This document shows, one piece after another, positions 34,032-47,300 of a stretch of 64,000 bases of DNA (position 1 is its first letter; the number at the start of each line of letters is the position of its first letter). A model generated the notes under the pieces. That model was not told where the DNA came from. It worked only from the letters and a program-made list of their open reading frames with translations, and ran no database searches. Source of the DNA: Larix kaempferi (taxonomy: Eukaryota > Streptophyta > Pinopsida > Pinales > Pinaceae); NCBI GenBank assembly GCA_027924585.1, contig BSBM01000965.1, positions 2,108,001 to 2,172,000 on the forward strand. The letters run 5' to 3'. Both the position numbers and the translations under genes were made by a program.

Positions 34032-35139
34032 ACATCCCAATCTATAACATGGTTTCTTAAAGACATTTTAAATCAACATAGAATCTAGTGTTATGTATTA
34101 TTGTCAACCATATCCATTATTGCCCATTTAGATCATTGAAATTCAACTCCTACAACCACATAAAAATTAATTAGTTGAATGACAATCGATGGGGAAAACC
34201 TTGAAAAATGTATCCATGGACACCCTATGTTCCTCAGATATTCCTTGATCCTAGAAAATTATATTGTAATGGCCAACAAATTCTTTCCCAATGTCATCCT
34301 AATTGGTTAGACATCCAATAGGAGTTTTGCGGGCTTTCTTTCTTTCTATCACTTCTTTATTAGCTAGGGATTTGAAGAAGGCCTTTATAGGGTGTCCCCC
34401 AAATTAAGCTAGTGAAATCTAGTGTGAACTTGTGCCCCTCAAGCCTTATAAATTTCTTCTAGTTTTAGGAAATGACTTACCTTAACTACCTTGGCATAGG
34501 TCTATTCATCATGGGTAAATTGTAATTATCAAGATAGTTGTGCAAGCTCCTCTTTTACTACCTTGAGATTCATTTTCCTAATAGTGATTAGATTCCTCCC
34601 ATAGCCCCACAAAAGAGTAGTGACTCGATTGGTAGCATTTGACATAAAATGTTATAGCAAGGCCTAAGTATATATGTGCTATTAAGAGCCAAGGGAGAAC
34701 CAAAAGACACTTGTTAATGGATTTCCTCTTTTCCAATGAGATGAGGATTGAAGTTATTAGTTTGGAAGGGAGCATCAATATTTGGGAAGGGGACACTCTG
34801 GTTCATGATTGAAGAAGTGGAGGGATAAACCTTTTATGTCTAGTCGCAAAGTTCTACCTTATGGGAGTTGCTTGATGATTTGGATGACAAAAAATAAATT
34901 GTTTTTTAGGAAAGATCTTATTCTCCTCTAAATCTTTTTTACAATATAAATATATTTATGTTGATCTCAAAGTGTTTCCCAAGATAATATATCCAAACAA
35001 TAGTGATACCTTTATGATATATAAAACTAATATATCCAAGCAATAGTGATACCTTTATGATATGGGTGTGTGCAAGAAGATGAGGGTCACTTTAGATGCA
35101 ATGCTACTTTTTCAAAACTCGTTCCTGATACATAAAAAC
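34032..35139. other. No gene seen
   Basis: AT-rich sequence between the LTR-like repeat and the first 26-bp-period array. Only short frames occur. A 43-bp direct repeat lies at 34985-35064. Confidence 0.45.
34985..35064. repeat. 43-bp direct tandem repeat, two copies
   Basis: The phrase 'taatatatccaa.caatagt' followed by 'gatacctttatgatat' occurs twice, starting at 34985 and 35028, with one mismatch in the shared part. Confidence 0.75.
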
Positions 35140-35219
35140 ATAACGCGTTTCTGATATTTAGCACCTGCCATGGTAAGACCTGAGCCTAACATGTCACTAT
35201 ACATGTAGGATAGGTAACC

Positions 35220-35289
35220 ATAAAGCGTATGCGTTATAGAACTACAAAACGCGTACACGTTATGTAGTTACAAAACACGTACACGTTAT
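35220..35289. repeat. Array of three 18-bp near-palindromes, period 26
   Basis: Units at 35220, 35246 and 35272, each of the form (A/T)AAACGCGTACACGTTAT, separated by 8-bp spacers AGAACTAC and GTAGTTAC that are partly complementary to each other. A degenerate extra unit lies near 35140. The same architecture occurs at 48127 and 52155. Confidence 0.9.
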
Positions 35290-35299
35290 TGAAATCTAA

Positions 35300-35468
35300 A
35301 ATCAATTTAAATACATAGTCCCGACGACCCCCGACCACCCGCGGCACTCACGCATCAGAAATGCGAAATAGACCCTGGACGAGGACGGTTTGTGTGCCCT
35401 GAAGTATTGGTGGAGCTCGATTTAGCTGGAGGGGAGGCAAATTCACCAGTGGATTGCCATCTAATCAG
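35300..35468 (+). other. Possible 5' untranslated exon of the plus-strand gene
   Basis: A more GC-rich stretch ending in CTAATCAG followed by GTAATTCATT, a good splice donor. The matching acceptor would be TTATTGCAG at 37885, just before the ATG. The start of the exon is a guess. Confidence 0.35.
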
Positions 35469-35717
35469 GTAATTCATTCACCCATACCATTTTTTTGTCA
35501 TTTCTTAACCTAAATTACTATTTTTTTATTGTTTAAAACAACCTAGTTTTGTAATATTGATAAAATTGGGAATAACCCAATCTCTAATTAAATTCACATC
35601 TCCCTCAACCAAGATGAGTGAATAATTAAAATGAATCCCTTTTCAAAAACTCAAAAATTCCTAATCCAACCAAAAATTGAAAAAAATAGAACTCCCCCCT
35701 TTCTACAATGTATCCAT

Positions 35718-37247
35718 CTAAGTCACCTGACACGAGGACATGGGACACAAGTGTCCCCACGCGACACGGTGACCCCCAGAATTAGGACATGTAGGACAAG
35801 TTTTATATACATATATATATATATATTTTTAAAATATATTAAAATTTAAAAATATAGACATATAGATCCAATAAAATTTAACATTTACAATTACAAATAT
35901 TCAATAGAAATTACATTTACAATTACAAATATGAAATATTCAATAGAAATTAGATCATTCACAAATCACAATACATTTGTCATTCACAATCACAAATCCC
36001 AACGAGACATTGAGACACATAGATGCATGTCAGAGACTCGGAACCATATCTCATTAAGTCATCAAAATCAAAATGTATTACATAGATGTTGGAATGCCAC
36101 TGGGCACTGGCAAATGCCAAATAGACTAATAGACTAATAGTCTAATAGTCTAATAGTAAATACAAAAAAGGAGTGGATCAAGATGGAAGAATCCCATCTG
36201 TCAATGACTCAATAGTCCTCCTCCATGCCTGAATCAACAAACTCATCACTGCCATAATCCTCCTCCTCCTCCTCCTCCTCTCTGCCAATCTGACTAACTG
36301 CATCTGCTGGTGTGGAGGATGACCCCTCCATACGATCCCCCTCATCAAAAGTGATCGGCTCTAGTACTGGATTATTAAGATCCATGTTCGCTAATGCCAA
36401 ATCAGTACTGCTGTCCAAACCCATCTCATCAGGAAGGACATCCCATATCTGTGTATTTCCCTTCTCCCACTCCTCCCTCTTCCTGTAAATAAGACGAAGG
36501 TTGGAGTGCACATACACCATCGTCTCTACCCTGCACTGCTCAAGCCTGCTCTTCTTCACACTATACACGTTCCCATATGTGCTCCAATTACTCTCACAAC
36601 AAGAGGATGAAATAACTTGAGAGAGGACCCTCAAGGCTATCTTTTGTAGAAGAGGGCATGTTGTCCCATGAGTTGTCCACCAAACAACGGGTTTCTTAAC
36701 CCCCATGTCTCTAACCACCTCATATCCTCCAAATCTCCTAGTGCCACTAGAAAACTCATAAAATTCCTCCTCCACCACCTCAAGGTGGTTTCTATCCTGA
36801 AGTAGTCGTCTAAATGCTATCTTCCTCCCCTCTTAGATCTCTCCATCCATGTGAGGAGGGACTCTGGATGAGGGCCCCGACCCACCACTGAGCCAATCCT
36901 AAGCGTAGAACCTGGGGTTCAATGAGTGGACCAAGCAATGCAAAGGTGTGAAATTCTTATCCTACCTGGAGATAAGAATGCCCTGTATGATGGACCATAA
37001 GTTCTCTGTCGATGTCTCATACTCAGCACACTCATTCTCCATAACAATGGTCCTCATGGACTCAATCATGGAATACCACCCCTCATAAACATCTCCTAGG
37101 ATGGGCTGGTCCGTGTCTGCAAACCGCAAGAAAGAAATGATTGGCTCCATGATCTTGATGCTAAGGACTCCCATATCCCACCAACCATCATCTAAAACCG
37201 TGTCCCACATGACACGGGGACACTGTTGGACGTGTCCGATTACTTAG
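35718..37247 (-). mobile_element. hAT element, truncated inside
   Basis: 1530 bp flanked by a perfect 8-bp duplication GTATCCAT (35710-35717, 37248-37255), the size expected of hAT elements. Terminal inverted repeats CTAAGTCACCTGACACG and (complement) CTAAGTAATCGGACACG agree at most positions. It carries only the C-terminal part of a hAT transposase. It lies in the presumed 5' intron of the neighbouring plus-strand gene. Confidence 0.88.
36209..37210 (-). pseudogene. hAT transposase, C-terminal part
   Basis: The upper part (36962-37210) reads DTVLDDGWWD, IMEPIISFLRFADTDQPILG, YEGWYSMIESMR. After a stop and a linker containing LHCLVHSLNPRFYA it continues at 36778 with EEEFYEFSSGTRRFGGYE and the hAT dimerisation block KPVVWWTTHGTTCPLLQKIA, LRVLSQVISSS, NWSTYG, RVETMVYVHSNLRLI, ending in an acidic tail at 36209. 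The N-terminal zinc finger and the catalytic Asp/Glu region are missing. In the family this C-terminal block forms the transposase dimer. Stops near 36950 and 36900 confirm decay. Confidence 0.88.
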
Positions 37248-37893
37248 GTATCCATCCACATGAAACCCAAATTTCCAACCCTCAAAGGCCATTTCCCATG
37301 ATACTAATTAAATAATTTTCCTTGGTAATGGCCATAACAAGATGAAATGCATGCACAAGTATGAATAAAAAAATGCAAAAAAAATTAGTAACTTGGTTTC
37401 TCAAAATTTCATCACAATCATTTGTCCATGAACATAATCAAAATTTCATCAGAAGTGTATGTAGCTATACATTGCCTCTTAGTCAAGCACCCTTGACTAA
37501 ATGCCAAAACACATTAACAAAGTGTCTCTCGAGCCTGCCCTATCCACAACCTCGATCAATATACTCAACACTCATGGACCGTCGATTCAACTGAAAGGCC
37601 AAAACATGTCAAAATAACACTCCTAAATTCTAAGAAGTTTAAACCCAAGTTTGCATGGAAAAGTCACCAATGAGGGTTAAGAAGTTCCTTAACTTCTAGA
37701 AAGAAGTTGAACGAAACTTACTTTTTAATTGTTAAATGTTTAATTTTAAGTTTTAAATGTATGTAAGTGAATGCCATTAAATTGCTTACTTGAGTTTGAT
37801 TTAATACATTTTCAATTTTGAAGAGACGTCATTATATACCATGTATATGTTTCTAATGATTTTCGTATTGATGTCTTTATTGCAGTTGCGTCT

Positions 37894-40061
37894 ATGGACA
37901 CCAATGCCGAGATATTGATTGAGCTTGCCCACTTGAGGGGCATTAGTGCAGCTTTTAGTGGTGGTGACAGGATTTGCCGCTCGCTTGCATCAACCTTGGA
38001 TGCAATTGTTGACACCATTTCACAGTCTACCAATGTACTATATGATATTACATCATATAGAGAAAGAAAAAGACAACAATATGCTGATGGGCTAGACTAC
38101 AATGCAATAAAAAAGTTGAAAATATCCAAAGAGCTCATATTTGCATTGTTTAGGGACCCTCGGACAGGGGAAATCCCAAATGCAAATAGGCTGCATATCT
38201 CCATTGAGTGGTGCACGTTTCAACCATTTGTTTATAACTGGATGGACAGATGGTACATGGTTTTTGATATGCCACCACACAACAACAGGGAAATTCCCTT
38301 GTATTTCCTTCGAAAGATGTACGCAGAGTTCGTGTTGCATAAACACGTTAACTATTTTGACATCTTGCAGTTTCAGGGGATCAGTGGGGGGATGCCCCAA
38401 AACCGACCCAATGCGAGGCTTCGAGACCAGGATCGCCCTATCGCTGCACCTCACAAGCACTTTCCTAGGCCAGATGTCCCACCTGCACATCGTATTATTC
38501 CGCAGACATGGGATGCATTTTTGAGTTTGGCATGGGAGGTTGTTCGCCATGGCACTATGGTTCAACATATGGGTGAGGAAGGGACATATGTCCCTGGTGT
38601 GGTACATACACCAGCTCGTCACCATGCAGGCCCATCAACTAGTGCAGGACCATCGACACATCCCCATCCTAGTACTGATCCTCACGAGTGCACATCATGT
38701 GGTCGTCGCTGCTATGGTCTTTCCTCAGATGTTGCCTTCAGTGGGTTTTTGAGAGAGGTATGTTGATGGTTAATTGTAATAAATTCTTCATTTATTTTTG
38801 TCTTTGTACACATATATATAGTTTGAGCTAATATATTAATTTTGTGAACTTGCAGTTGATGCTTTATGCCGACAGCGACGCCCCAGAGTCGGATGTTCCA
38901 GACTCTACAAGGGGGCATGATGCTACCCATTTGGTAGACACATCTTATATAGCACCTATTGCCGTATCTCACACCGAGGTAAACATTTTAAAATTTCAGT
39001 TTTTTAATACTTGTTAATTTGTTAATTTCCACATACTTTACATTTTAGTTCACTAATGCTATCTACGGTCTAATATTTACAATTATTAAAATTGCAGATG
39101 GTAGATCCTTGACTGGGGCAAGGTAATGTGGAGGTAGCACCCATGGTCATACCATCCCATGAAACATCTGGGCTCCAGGTAAACAATTAAAAATGACATT
39201 TTTTAAATACATGTTTGTTTGTTGAATCATGCATGTCTAACTACATGAACACTTGCTGACTATAGGCACCATCCGAGACATATGGACCATTGCCTGGATT
39301 TGTATCTCCTTCCAGGCCATTCGTGAACAAGGGTCGTGTGTATGTGAGGCATTCTACTCCTAGAAAGACTCCATCTGCCCACAACCATGGGCTTACTCAC
39401 ACCATGGTAATGTATATGCTTCGATGATATTTGTTGTTTAACTTGAAATCCAGTGCATAAATCGTTTTTGTTAATGTTTGAATTGCATGTTTACTGCATC
39501 AGGAACCCGAGTTGTCTACTGAAAACCTCGCATCGATGGTTGATGCAATAGTCAGTGCCGCATCTACAATGGCAACTGATCACACACAGGTATGTAACTA
39601 TTTCAACATTATCTTTACATAGTTTATTATTGTTTTCTATTGTTTATTCATGCATTTCTAACTATTTCAACATTTTTTCATTGTAGCCACCACCAGCAGG
39701 AGCAGTTCCTGGCCCCCCTGGTTCGACCATCCTGGATGTTCAACCAATGACTCCATCTGCTACACAAGCAATGCAATCTCCTTTGTCAGTTGAGGTGAGA
39801 TGTCCTTCAGTGACCAAGTGTTTCATGCACTTTCCATGCACCAGTTGATAATTGTCGAGTTAATTGTTGAGCTAATGTATTAGTGTACATGTAGTTAGTT
39901 GAATTTAACAATTGATATTTAATTTGTAGGATCCAGAGACGCACACTGATCCTAGAGATGTTCCTAGAGGATCAACATTGGGAAAGAACAAGAGGAAGCT
40001 TGATTTTTTATGTGTCTTATGGGATATATGTACATTTGGATACATGCACATGTGGCTTTGA
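37894..40061 (+). CDS. Unknown spliced gene of the candidate transposon
   Basis: My gene model has seven coding exons: 37886-38757 (ATG 37894), 38856-38978, 39098-39178, 39266-39406, 39503-39589, 39687-39794, 39930-40061. Every intron has GT..AG ends and every junction is phase 0, so each inner exon is a multiple of three; together about 511 codons. The first 288 residues form an unrecognised globular part (MDTNAEILIELAHLRGISAA; FQPFVYNWMDRWYMVFDMPP) ending in a small Cys cluster (CTSCGRRC). The rest is low-complexity, rich in Pro, Ser and Thr, with a basic end (KNKRKLDF). One in-frame TGA lies at 39110-39112, so the gene is broken or exon 39098-39178 is skipped without changing frame. It faces the transposase gene; a partner protein of the transposon is possible but not shown. 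Confidence 0.6.
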
Positions 40062-40295
40062 TATTTTTGGATAGTTTTGGACACATGTGCTTTTGGATAC
40101 TTTTGTATATATATGTAATTTTCGATACATTTACTTTTGGAGACATGTACATTGACTTTATTGTGCATGTACTTTCGGAGACATGTACATTGCCTTCATT
40201 GGATACATGTACTTTTGGAGACATGCTTTTGGATACTTTTGGATATATATGTACTTTTGGATACATGTACTTTTGGAGACATGCACATTGACATT
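40062..40295 (+). repeat. Imperfect minisatellite after the plus-strand gene
   Basis: Repeats of 'ggatacatgtacttttggagacatg' type phrases, 18-45 bases apart, starting just before the stop codon and running into the presumed 3' untranslated region. Confidence 0.65.
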
Positions 40296-41294
40296 TCACT
40301 TATAAATGAATGATACATTTCACTTTGTATTTGTTCTTCGGTTTCCACGTGTTCTTGTGTCAATCGAATGTGTTGATTTGTGTGGATTATCTAGTACTCA
40401 TGAATGCGCTATGTCAAAAGAACAAACTATTATATTTAAAGGTTTCAACGAACTCACCACATGCGTGCACTAATTGGTATCTAATTAAAATTTGTGATTT
40501 TGGATGATCATTACAAGTTATGTCAAAGTTCTTGCTCATGTAGTCTAATCAAACTAAATGCAATACAATGTTTTTCAAGGTTTCAATGAACTCACTCATG
40601 CACACCCATTGCACATTCTAGGGCAATTGCTAGTTAATATGTCGTTGTTGTCTGTGGAAGAGAGCATACCACCTGCTTATAAAGTAGTTTGAGTCTCGAG
40701 AGAACATGGGCGATTCAAAGGATAGTAGAGTTTGTAATATAAAGTAGACTTTGCTAAAAAGGGAATGGGAGCTCTTTTTATTTCTTGTATCGTATTTAAA
40801 AATTGTGTTTTATATTATTTTATTATAATATAATTATTAAAAAGAAATAGTTGGTGGACACTACTAAAACAAAAGGTGCTTTTCATGATTTGAATGTAAC
40901 TCATTTTCACTAAAAGTCAAAGGCAATGGTACGCAAATTTATTGTGGCATACTCTTCAACAATTCTTCTCTGAAATAACCATAAAAAGAAATTCTTCATT
41001 TTTCAAAATATTAACCACTTGAAATATTCTACTCTTTCAAAAATAATATGGAAGTTCAAATATTTAAAAGTGGCTTAAATTATAAAATGGATTACATTTC
41101 AATAAATCTTCTTGGTGGACATCTTCCTAAATCTCAAGAAGAATGTTATAATTTATATATCTAGAAGTGATTTCAAATTAGATTGACTTTAAGCTTTGGA
41201 AGTTGCATATATTTAGGTTATCATTAGATTTATTTTGTTTTGATATATGTATGTATGTAAGGTGTTTCTAAGTTTTTCCGTTTAGAAGAAAAAA
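40296..41294. other. No gene seen
   Basis: AT-rich spacer between the plus-strand gene and the 358-bp tandem array. Nothing recognised on either strand. Confidence 0.5.
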
Positions 41295-43900
41295 CATGTG
41301 GGTCAACTCTGCAAAAACCTCCCCCGAGCCAATGTTGGAAGTGTTCCCACGTCGGCATTGCCCACACACACTTGCAGGAGCCAACGACACGCAATCTTCC
41401 TGCTTCGTTTGCTTTTTGGCTCTCGGACGGAAATTCACCAAGTGTCCTTGAACGACATTTTCATGCGACTTGCAACTCGACATAAGTCAGAAACCGGACG
41501 TCCGACTGATGAACCGTCGACTCCATTGGTCTCCTAGCATGCGATTACCTCTAGGGGGCCCTCTCCCTCGTCTCCCCATGGCCCAGTGGCTTCATTGTGC
41601 ATTCATTTCGTAAACTAGGGTTTTGCTCAATTTTATTGCATGCAATCTCGCATTGGTGGGTCAACTCTGCAAAAACCTCCCCCGAGCCAGTGTTGGTAGT
41701 GTTCCCATGTCGGAATTTACCACACACACTTGTAGGAGCCAATGGCACGCAATCTTCCTGCTCCGTTTGCTTTTTGGCTCCTGGACGAAAATTCACCAAG
41801 TGTCCCTGAACGACATTTTCATGCGACTTGCAACTCGACATAACTCGGAAACCGAACGTTGGACTGACGAACCATCAACTCCGTTGGTCTCCTGGCGTGT
41901 GATTACCTCTAGGGGGGCCTCTCCCTCATCTCCCCATGGCCCAGTGTCTTCATTGTGCATTCATTTCGTAAACTAGGGTTTTGCTCAATTTAATTGCATG
42001 TAATGTCGCATTGGTGGGTCAACTCTACAAAAATCTCCCCCGAGCCAGTGTTGGCAGTGTTCCCATGTCGGCATTTCCCACACACACTTGCAGGAGCCAA
42101 CGGCTCGCAATCTTCCTGCTCCATTTTCTTTTGGCTCCCGGACAGAAATTCACCAAGTGTCCCTAAACGACATTTTCATGCGACTTGCAACTCGAGATAA
42201 CTCAGAAACCGGATGTCGGAACGATGAACCAATGACTCCGTTGGTCTCCCGAAGTGCAATTACCTCTAGGGGGCCCTCTCCCTCGTCTCCCCATGTCCTA
42301 GTGGCTTCATTGTGCATTCATTTCGTAAACTAGGGTTTTGCTCAGTTTAATTGCATGCAATCTCGCATTGGTGGGTCAACTCTGCAAAAACCTCCCCCGA
42401 TCTAGTGTTGGCAGTGTTCCCACGTAGGCATTTCCCACACACACTTGCAGGAGCCAACAGCATGCAATCTTCCTGCTCCATTTGCTTCTTGGCTCCCGGA
42501 TGGAAATTCACCAAGTGTCCCTAAACGGCATTTTCATGTGACTTGCAACTCGACATAACTCGGAAATCGGACATCGGACCGATGAACCGTTGAATTTGTT
42601 GGTCTCCTGGCATACGATTACCTCTAGGGGCTCTCTCCCTCGTCTCCCCATGGCCCAGTGGCTTCATTGTGCATTCATTTCGTAAACTAGGGTTTTGCTC
42701 AGTTTAATTGCATGCAATCTCACCTTGGTGGGTCAACTCTGCAAAAACCTCCCCCGAGCCAGTGTTGGCAGTGTTCCCACATCGGCATTTCCCACACACA
42801 CTTGCAAGAGCTAATGACACGCAATCTTCCTGCTCCGTTTGCTTTTTGGCTCCTGGACGGAAATTCACCAAGTGTCCCTGAATGACATTTTCATGGAACT
42901 TGCAACTCGACATAACTCGAAAACCAGACGTCGGACCGACGAACCATCGACTCTGTTGGTCTCCTGGCATGCGATTACCTCTAGGGGGCCCTCTCCCTCA
43001 TCTCCCCATGGCCCAGTGGCTTCATTGTGCATTCATTTCGTAAACTAGGGTTTTGCTCAGTTTAATTGCATACAATCTCACATTGGTGGGTCAACTCTGC
43101 AAAAATCTCCCCCGAGCCAGTGTTGGCAGTGTTCCCATGTCGACATTTCCCACACACACTTGCAGGAGCCAACAACACGCAATCTTCCTGCTCCGTTTGC
43201 TTTTTGGCTCCCGAACGGAAATTCACCAAGTGTCCCTGAACGACATTTTCATGCAACTTGCAACTCGACATAACTCGGAAAATGAATGTCGGACCGTTGA
43301 ATCGTCGACTCCATTGGTCTCCTGGCATGCGATTACCTCTAGGGGGCCCTCTCCCTCGTCTCCCCATGGCCCAGTGGCTTCATTGTGCATTCATTTCCTA
43401 AACTAGGGTTTTGCTCAGTGTGGGAGTGTGCAATTTTTGCACACGGGGGTCAACTTTGGAAAATCATCCACCGGGGAAGTATGGCTAGTGTTCCTAGCCC
43501 AAACTTGCCTAGACACACCTATAGGACTCCCCGAAACCCGGTTTTGTTGCACGGTTGGAGTTCTATGCCGTCGGTAGGTATCCAACAGGTGTCCCTGAAG
43601 GCCTTTTGGCAGGGAGATGGGACGAGCCATAGAATCAAGACCGTGGCTCGGATCGACGAACCGTCGACTCAGTTGGATTCAGCACACCGGGATAGTGCCA
43701 GGAGTACCCCTCCCCTCCTACCCGGTGGCCCATGTGTCACCTTGCAGGTCCATCTTGGAAACTAGGGTTTTGCTCAGGTTGGGAGTGTGCAATTTTTGCA
43801 CATGGGGGTCAACTTTAGAAAATCATCCACCGGGCAGGTATGGCTAGTGTTCCCAGCCCGAACCTGCCTAGACACTTTGGAAACTAGGGTTTTGCAGGTC
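41295..43900. repeat. Tandem array, period about 358 bp
   Basis: The phrase GGTCAACT recurs at 41301, 41659, 42017, 42374, 42731, 43089, 43448 and 43807, spaced 357-359 bp. The first six units are close copies and share 'cacacacacttg' and 'aaattcaccaagtgtcc'. The last one and a half (from about 43420) are a diverged variant with 'catccaccggg' and 'tatggctagtgttcc'. All units carry 'aaactagggttttg'. Frames inside the units are by-products of the repeat. Confidence 0.93.
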
Positions 43901-44346
43901 CATGATGATGATGATGGTGATGATGATGAAGATGTTGATGATGATGGCTTGGTCTAAGGTGGTGCTCTCAAATAGCTAATTCATTATGAAATATTTAACA
44001 AGACATGAATTAAATTTAATATAAGTGTATTGTTTAATATAGTGAGCATGAATTGAATTAATTTTGTTGGGTGAAGACAATAACCAACATGATGAACATA
44101 ATATAATTTTAGGGTTTACTGATCATATGTAAAAAATGTTGTTAAACTTGACATACAAGAGAACTTTTGGCATATTTATAAACAACGTAAACGTAAATTT
44201 GGCATATCAAGAACACAAAATTGACATATTCATATGAAACATACATGTGAAAATTGAGCATATATCAATATTCAATTACAAATAGTATAAATAGTATAGT
44301 ATTAAAAGTATGTAACGTACCTCATCATGCTAGATCCCACCTATTA
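43901..44346. other. No gene seen
   Basis: Starts with a short GAT-type trinucleotide run (43901-43950), then AT-rich sequence up to the transposase stop codon. Confidence 0.5.
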
Positions 44347-47300
44347 TCATACAACCAAGCCCTCCGGATCATCTCTTATACTGATGGTCTCCATTAGTCT
44401 CTCGTGCTCTGTATCTGGTAAGAAGTAGCGTACCTTCGATGTATTTCGACTAGGCATTGTTCGTACCTGAAGGTTTGTGCCAATGATTAAGTTGGTAAAG
44501 TGATACATACTTGCACCTGGTTTGTAATCTCTGTAAACATATCCACCCTTCTTTCTTCCATTGCTGTCCCGTGTCAAGTATTCACCTTTAACAACCATAG
44601 ACCCAGTTGGAAAGTGGTTGTTTTCATCGTCAGTCATGGACATAATGAGGGTTTTCTTTCCATCTATACAGCGTTCCAACCAGTATTCATCAACCCATTC
44701 AGTATCTTTTGAGGCAACCACTGTGTATATGTGCCCTGCATTATATGATTGTAGGTATATGATCAAAATATTTTTCGTGCGATACAAGGCCATTAATGTG
44801 CATTTGAAGACTACGTAAACAAACAAAAAGTGTTAAGGAAATGCATCATACTGGGTTGTACAAGGTCTGAGACATGATCAAAATATGTAGAAATAGATGA
44901 TTGGTCTTCTTCCAACGGAGTTAACTCAACAATTGCACGCTAATCAAGTGGAAGTGATATGCGATCCCATCCATCAACCCATTCCAATGATTCACACCCA
45001 TCCCAGTCACCATCACAACAAGGCGGGCAAAAACAAGCGAGTTTTCTGGTCCAAATTTCAAATACTGGGTTATCAGAGCTTCAAACCGAATGAAAGCCAC
45101 GAGTCCCAGGCACAGTCTTGCATTCCCATGCATGTGAACGATCTATGTCTACCACCTCCCAAAAAAATATCTCCACATGTCTTTTTCTTGTGGATTCTAC
45201 TCACATAGTTGATTCCTCTCCCATTACTGACGTGCACCACCTGAGTGTAGATTGAGCATTTAGAATAGTAGATTCTGTAGATACTTTCAATTCCTCTCTT
45301 CGTAGGGCTGTTTTGACACATGCTCCGGTTCCATCATGCTCTCCTTTACCATGCCCAGTCTCAAAATAGTTCCACATATGTGGCACTTTGTAGTTTTTAT
45401 GCAATGAACACAACCACTGAAATATGCGTGCATTTTTGAACTGACCAGCACACCCATCGGACCAAATCCAGTGTCAATCCATCTGTATGTTCCTTCCCTT
45501 CAAGTGATCATAGAACATTATGAAGCAATGGCGTACATAGTGGAAGTCGTGGCACCTATCATCACTTATGTAGAAGTGATATTCCTTCAGAATTTCTCTT
45601 TGCTCTTCAGTGCTATTTGGGCCATGCCTATATGTGATATGGACCATCAAGGAAACCTGCTCAAAGTGATAATACTGACTTTGGATCTCATTTTGAGGTT
45701 GCAGAGTGTAGTTCTTGGAAAAATCAACAACTGAAAGTATAGTACCAAGGGGAAATGTATCTTTGCATATTCTAAACTTCTCATCCTGCCATCGTGCCAT
45801 GTGGACATGCTGAACATATTGATGTGTCTTTTCAATAAATTCCTTGATGAAGTCACTAACTTGTACCTGGTGACACAAAATGATCTCAATGTCAGTTTTT
45901 TGTTGTAAGTAAGGATTGAAATGTAACCGTTACAACATAATTTTATAGATATAAATGCATACCTGAGATGTCACCAATTGTATTTTTTTGCTTTCTTTCC
46001 CTGGGACTATTTCATAGTTGATATATTTGAAACTTTTCATGTCTGTAACCATTTTCCCAAATTCACTGTCTCCATTCTCGTGCATACATTGGCTCAATAA
46101 TGCCATTCCAGCACAGTTGGAGCATGTTCCATCCAAACAAGATTTTGCATAGTATGTTTGCCCCTCGGGTCTATTGCACATGATGCTATGAATGAATTCT
46201 CTTGATGAAGTTGGTGGTATTGTCATGGAGCAATCCTGCACAATGTTAGTATGCAACACACGACGAATGTACAAAAATGTTTCATAGTAATATTCATATT
46301 CTATATGGTATCTACAACAACAAGTGTTACAAAGAGTATTTATTCTAACATACCATGGCTTACATTTCTCAAAAGATCTTTGCCCCAAGTTCAATTGTCT
46401 ATGCTCAATCCTAAATTTCTCGTAAAGTTTTGTTTGTGTTATATCAAGAAGATGCTTAGTATGTGGTTCACGATCCTTTGAACCCCTTCTTAGTTTTAGT
46501 ACATCCTTTTGGTTTGAAGAAGGCCTTGTGTGATCATGCCAAAAACTGTGCACTAGTCCCTTTACTGCATCAACTAGCTTCATGTCACGACGTGGCAACC
46601 GACCAACAAATGCCCAAAAATCTGTCTGATCGGTTGTGTCAAGATGTTCTCTTCTAATAGAATACCTACGGAGGATTTTTACATTCAAATTAATTAGTTC
46701 AGATGTAGGCCTGAGAATACGAAGGGCCCTGGTGTTCTTATTTGCAATTTCTTGTGACAACACACGATGAGCAACATTGCGTTCCTTTGAACGTGTGTTC
46801 TTACCAATTTTACCAAATGCATCTACTAGGCTTTTAACTATATGAGAACTTGGTTCAGAATTCTTTATCATCTTTATCCCTAACTTTTTCCTAACAACAT
46901 TCATGATCCTAGATTTTAAAAATGATAAAAATAATCTACATTTATCTCCATCACATTTAGAAACAAAATATTTATCAAGTATCTGTTGAGTTTGATAAGC
47001 AATACTACGTTTAGATAGCGTACCTTCAATGGAAATCATAAGACTTTCATCAACTTGTATATGCTTCAAAGTTCTTCGACGTGTGCTTTCTAATGGAGTT
47101 AAGGGGGTTGGAATTGTACCATGTAGCGCATCACCAAGACGCTCTAGCATTTCAGTAGTAGCTTGGTGTCCTTCATTCTCTTCCTGGTAGTTGGATGGTG
47201 GAAGTCCAACATCCTCATCGATGGTCTGTAGAAGTCCAACATCCCCTTGTGGAAGTCCAACGTCCTCATCGATGGTGTGGATAACATTCTCTTCTTCAAC

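Noticed and set aside
35220-35289. CRISPR-like spacing of short repeats
   Set aside because: There are only three units, spacers are 8 bp and related to each other, and the setting is a plant genome; the units are palindromic sites, not CRISPR repeats.
35710-35718. A 9-bp rather than 8-bp duplication for the hAT element (GTATCCATC)
   Set aside because: Taking 8 bp makes both terminal repeats begin CTAAGT and fits the known hAT duplication size; the ninth matching base belongs to the element or is chance.
38092-38625. Minus-strand 177-codon frame opposite the unknown spliced gene
   Set aside because: It is antisense to the first coding exon, whose splice junctions and protein features favour the plus strand.
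41298-43847. Repeated open frames of 60-126 codons in the 358-bp array
   Set aside because: They recur once per unit, on both strands, and drift with the repeat; no domain and no consistent start.
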